Of a stretch of DNA of 45,348 nt, positions 44,926 to 45,348 are shown in pieces; the stretch's first letter is position 1; each line of letters begins with the position of its first letter. The notes below the pieces were generated by a model, which made no database searches, was not told the DNA's origin, and worked only from the letters and a program-made list of their open reading frames with translations. This DNA comes from Deinococcus marmoris DSM 12784 (GTDB taxonomy: Bacteria; Deinococcota; Deinococci; Deinococcales; Deinococcaceae), in contig NZ_JNIV01000033.1 of the NCBI RefSeq assembly GCF_000701405.1, positions 1 to 45,348 on the forward strand, given 5' to 3'. The position numbers were made by a program, and so were the translations under genes.

Positions 44926-45348
44926 ATCGTAACTACTCAGCAGGGGGACTTGCGGAGTGGAATCAGATAGAGTAGGCGCATCAAGAACGCTTCAGTACCG
45001 GACAACTCGATTTCAATAGCGTCCTGAACAGCATTTTTGACATTTGAGCATTTGGTTGTCATCTGGGACGGCGAAAGGCGGCTTCTTGGAGTTATGAGAC
45101 ACGAAGAAGCCGCCCAAATCGACGCGATCAAGTTTGCCCAGCTCTTGAAAGAGCGCTTCCCCTTTTTGCGACGCGATACCTTGCAACGCGTCGAAGACGC
45201 CATGTGTTCGCTGATCGAGCAACGCTCTACCAATCAACAGCAGTGGTCCCAGGCCATGCCTGGGACCAGCTCCCCAGAAGCCAAGAAGAAGCGTCTGGGA
45301 CGGTGTATACAGGACCCGAAATTGAACGACGATTTCTTCCTGGACTTT
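44926..45348 (+). mobile_element. Left end of an insertion sequence (partial)
   Basis: ATCGTAACTACTCAGC (44926-44941) matches the reverse complement of 79-94 and is followed after about 150 bp by a transposase start on the same strand. TTGACA at 45037-45042 may be its -35 box. The composition changes here from AT-rich to mixed. The right end lies outside. Confidence 0.6.
45094..45348 (+). CDS. Transposase, N-terminal 85 codons (partial, runs off the window)
   Basis: ATG at 45094 opens a frame without stop to the window end. It begins MRHEEAAQIDAIKFAQLLKE and continues RFPFLRRDTLQRVEDAMCSL, then SPEAKKKRLGRC and DDFFLDF. This is the kind of helical N-terminus seen before the DDE domain in IS4-type transposases; the catalytic part is not in the window, so the family is tentative. 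Confidence 0.75.
   Translation, partial: MRHEEAAQIDAIKFAQLLKERFPFLRRDTLQRVEDAMCSLIEQRSTNQQQWSQAMPGTSSPEAKKKRLGRCIQDPKLNDDFFLDF

Noticed and set aside
44937..45233. Minus-strand frames opposite the transposase start
   Set aside because: They are antisense to a frame that stays open to the window end and has transposase-like composition.

Overview
The window reads as chromosomal DNA of a Deinococcus species, or a close relative in Deinococcota. It is GC-rich throughout except for a few AT-rich patches. At least eighteen genes have a TANNNT -10 box only 5-7 nt before the start codon, the leaderless layout well known in Deinococcus. The gene content also fits: an LptB-type ATPase next to a DUF3084 coiled-coil protein, futalosine-pathway menaquinone genes, two DinB-fold proteins, and a small dispersed repeat with inverted ends. 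Genus is an inference from these features; no database search was run.

Layout. Positions 1-94 look like the right end of an insertion sequence, followed by a 135-bp MITE-like repeat (142-276). From 0.3 to 23.5 kb come mostly housekeeping genes: a periplasmic binding protein, rtcB, dus plus a DinB-fold gene, arginase, hisD, deoB plus a DUF3108 gene, lptB plus DUF3084, a cyclophilin lipoprotein, an Lrp regulator divergent from ald, a clostripain-type peptidase, an 8-oxoguanine deaminase, and pnuC-nadR. From 23.6 to 28.7 kb a minus-strand operon joins nicotinamide phosphoribosyltransferase, an AT-rich unknown gene, a mini-ORF, a PstI/BsuBI-type methyltransferase and endonuclease, and a second copy of the unknown gene; almost all junctions are 4-nt start/stop overlaps. 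From 28.9 to 42.4 kb follow a G8-domain lipoprotein, a two-gene unsaturated fatty acid oxidation pair, an orphan promoter/terminator unit that may be a small RNA, the mqnE-x-y-mqnA operon, DUF1684, DUF3006 plus a ComEC-like hydrolase, an RluA-family protein lacking its catalytic Asp, and rqcH. From 42.5 to 45.3 kb the window becomes accessory: a G-quadruplex motif, a decaying set of toxin-antitoxin-like genes, an AT-rich membrane protein gene, and the left end of an IS with the first 85 codons of its transposase.

How genes work together. PnuC imports nicotinamide riboside, NadR phosphorylates and adenylylates it, and Nampt makes NMN from nicotinamide, so both NMN routes to NAD lie within 7 kb, with a restriction-modification cassette tied to the Nampt gene. 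MqnA and MqnE are consecutive enzymes of menaquinone synthesis, separated by two unrelated small genes. The dienoyl-CoA isomerase and reductase handle double bonds in beta-oxidation. The two window edges share a 16-bp inverted sequence, so the window is probably a stretch between two copies of the same IS, perhaps a contig broken at both copies.
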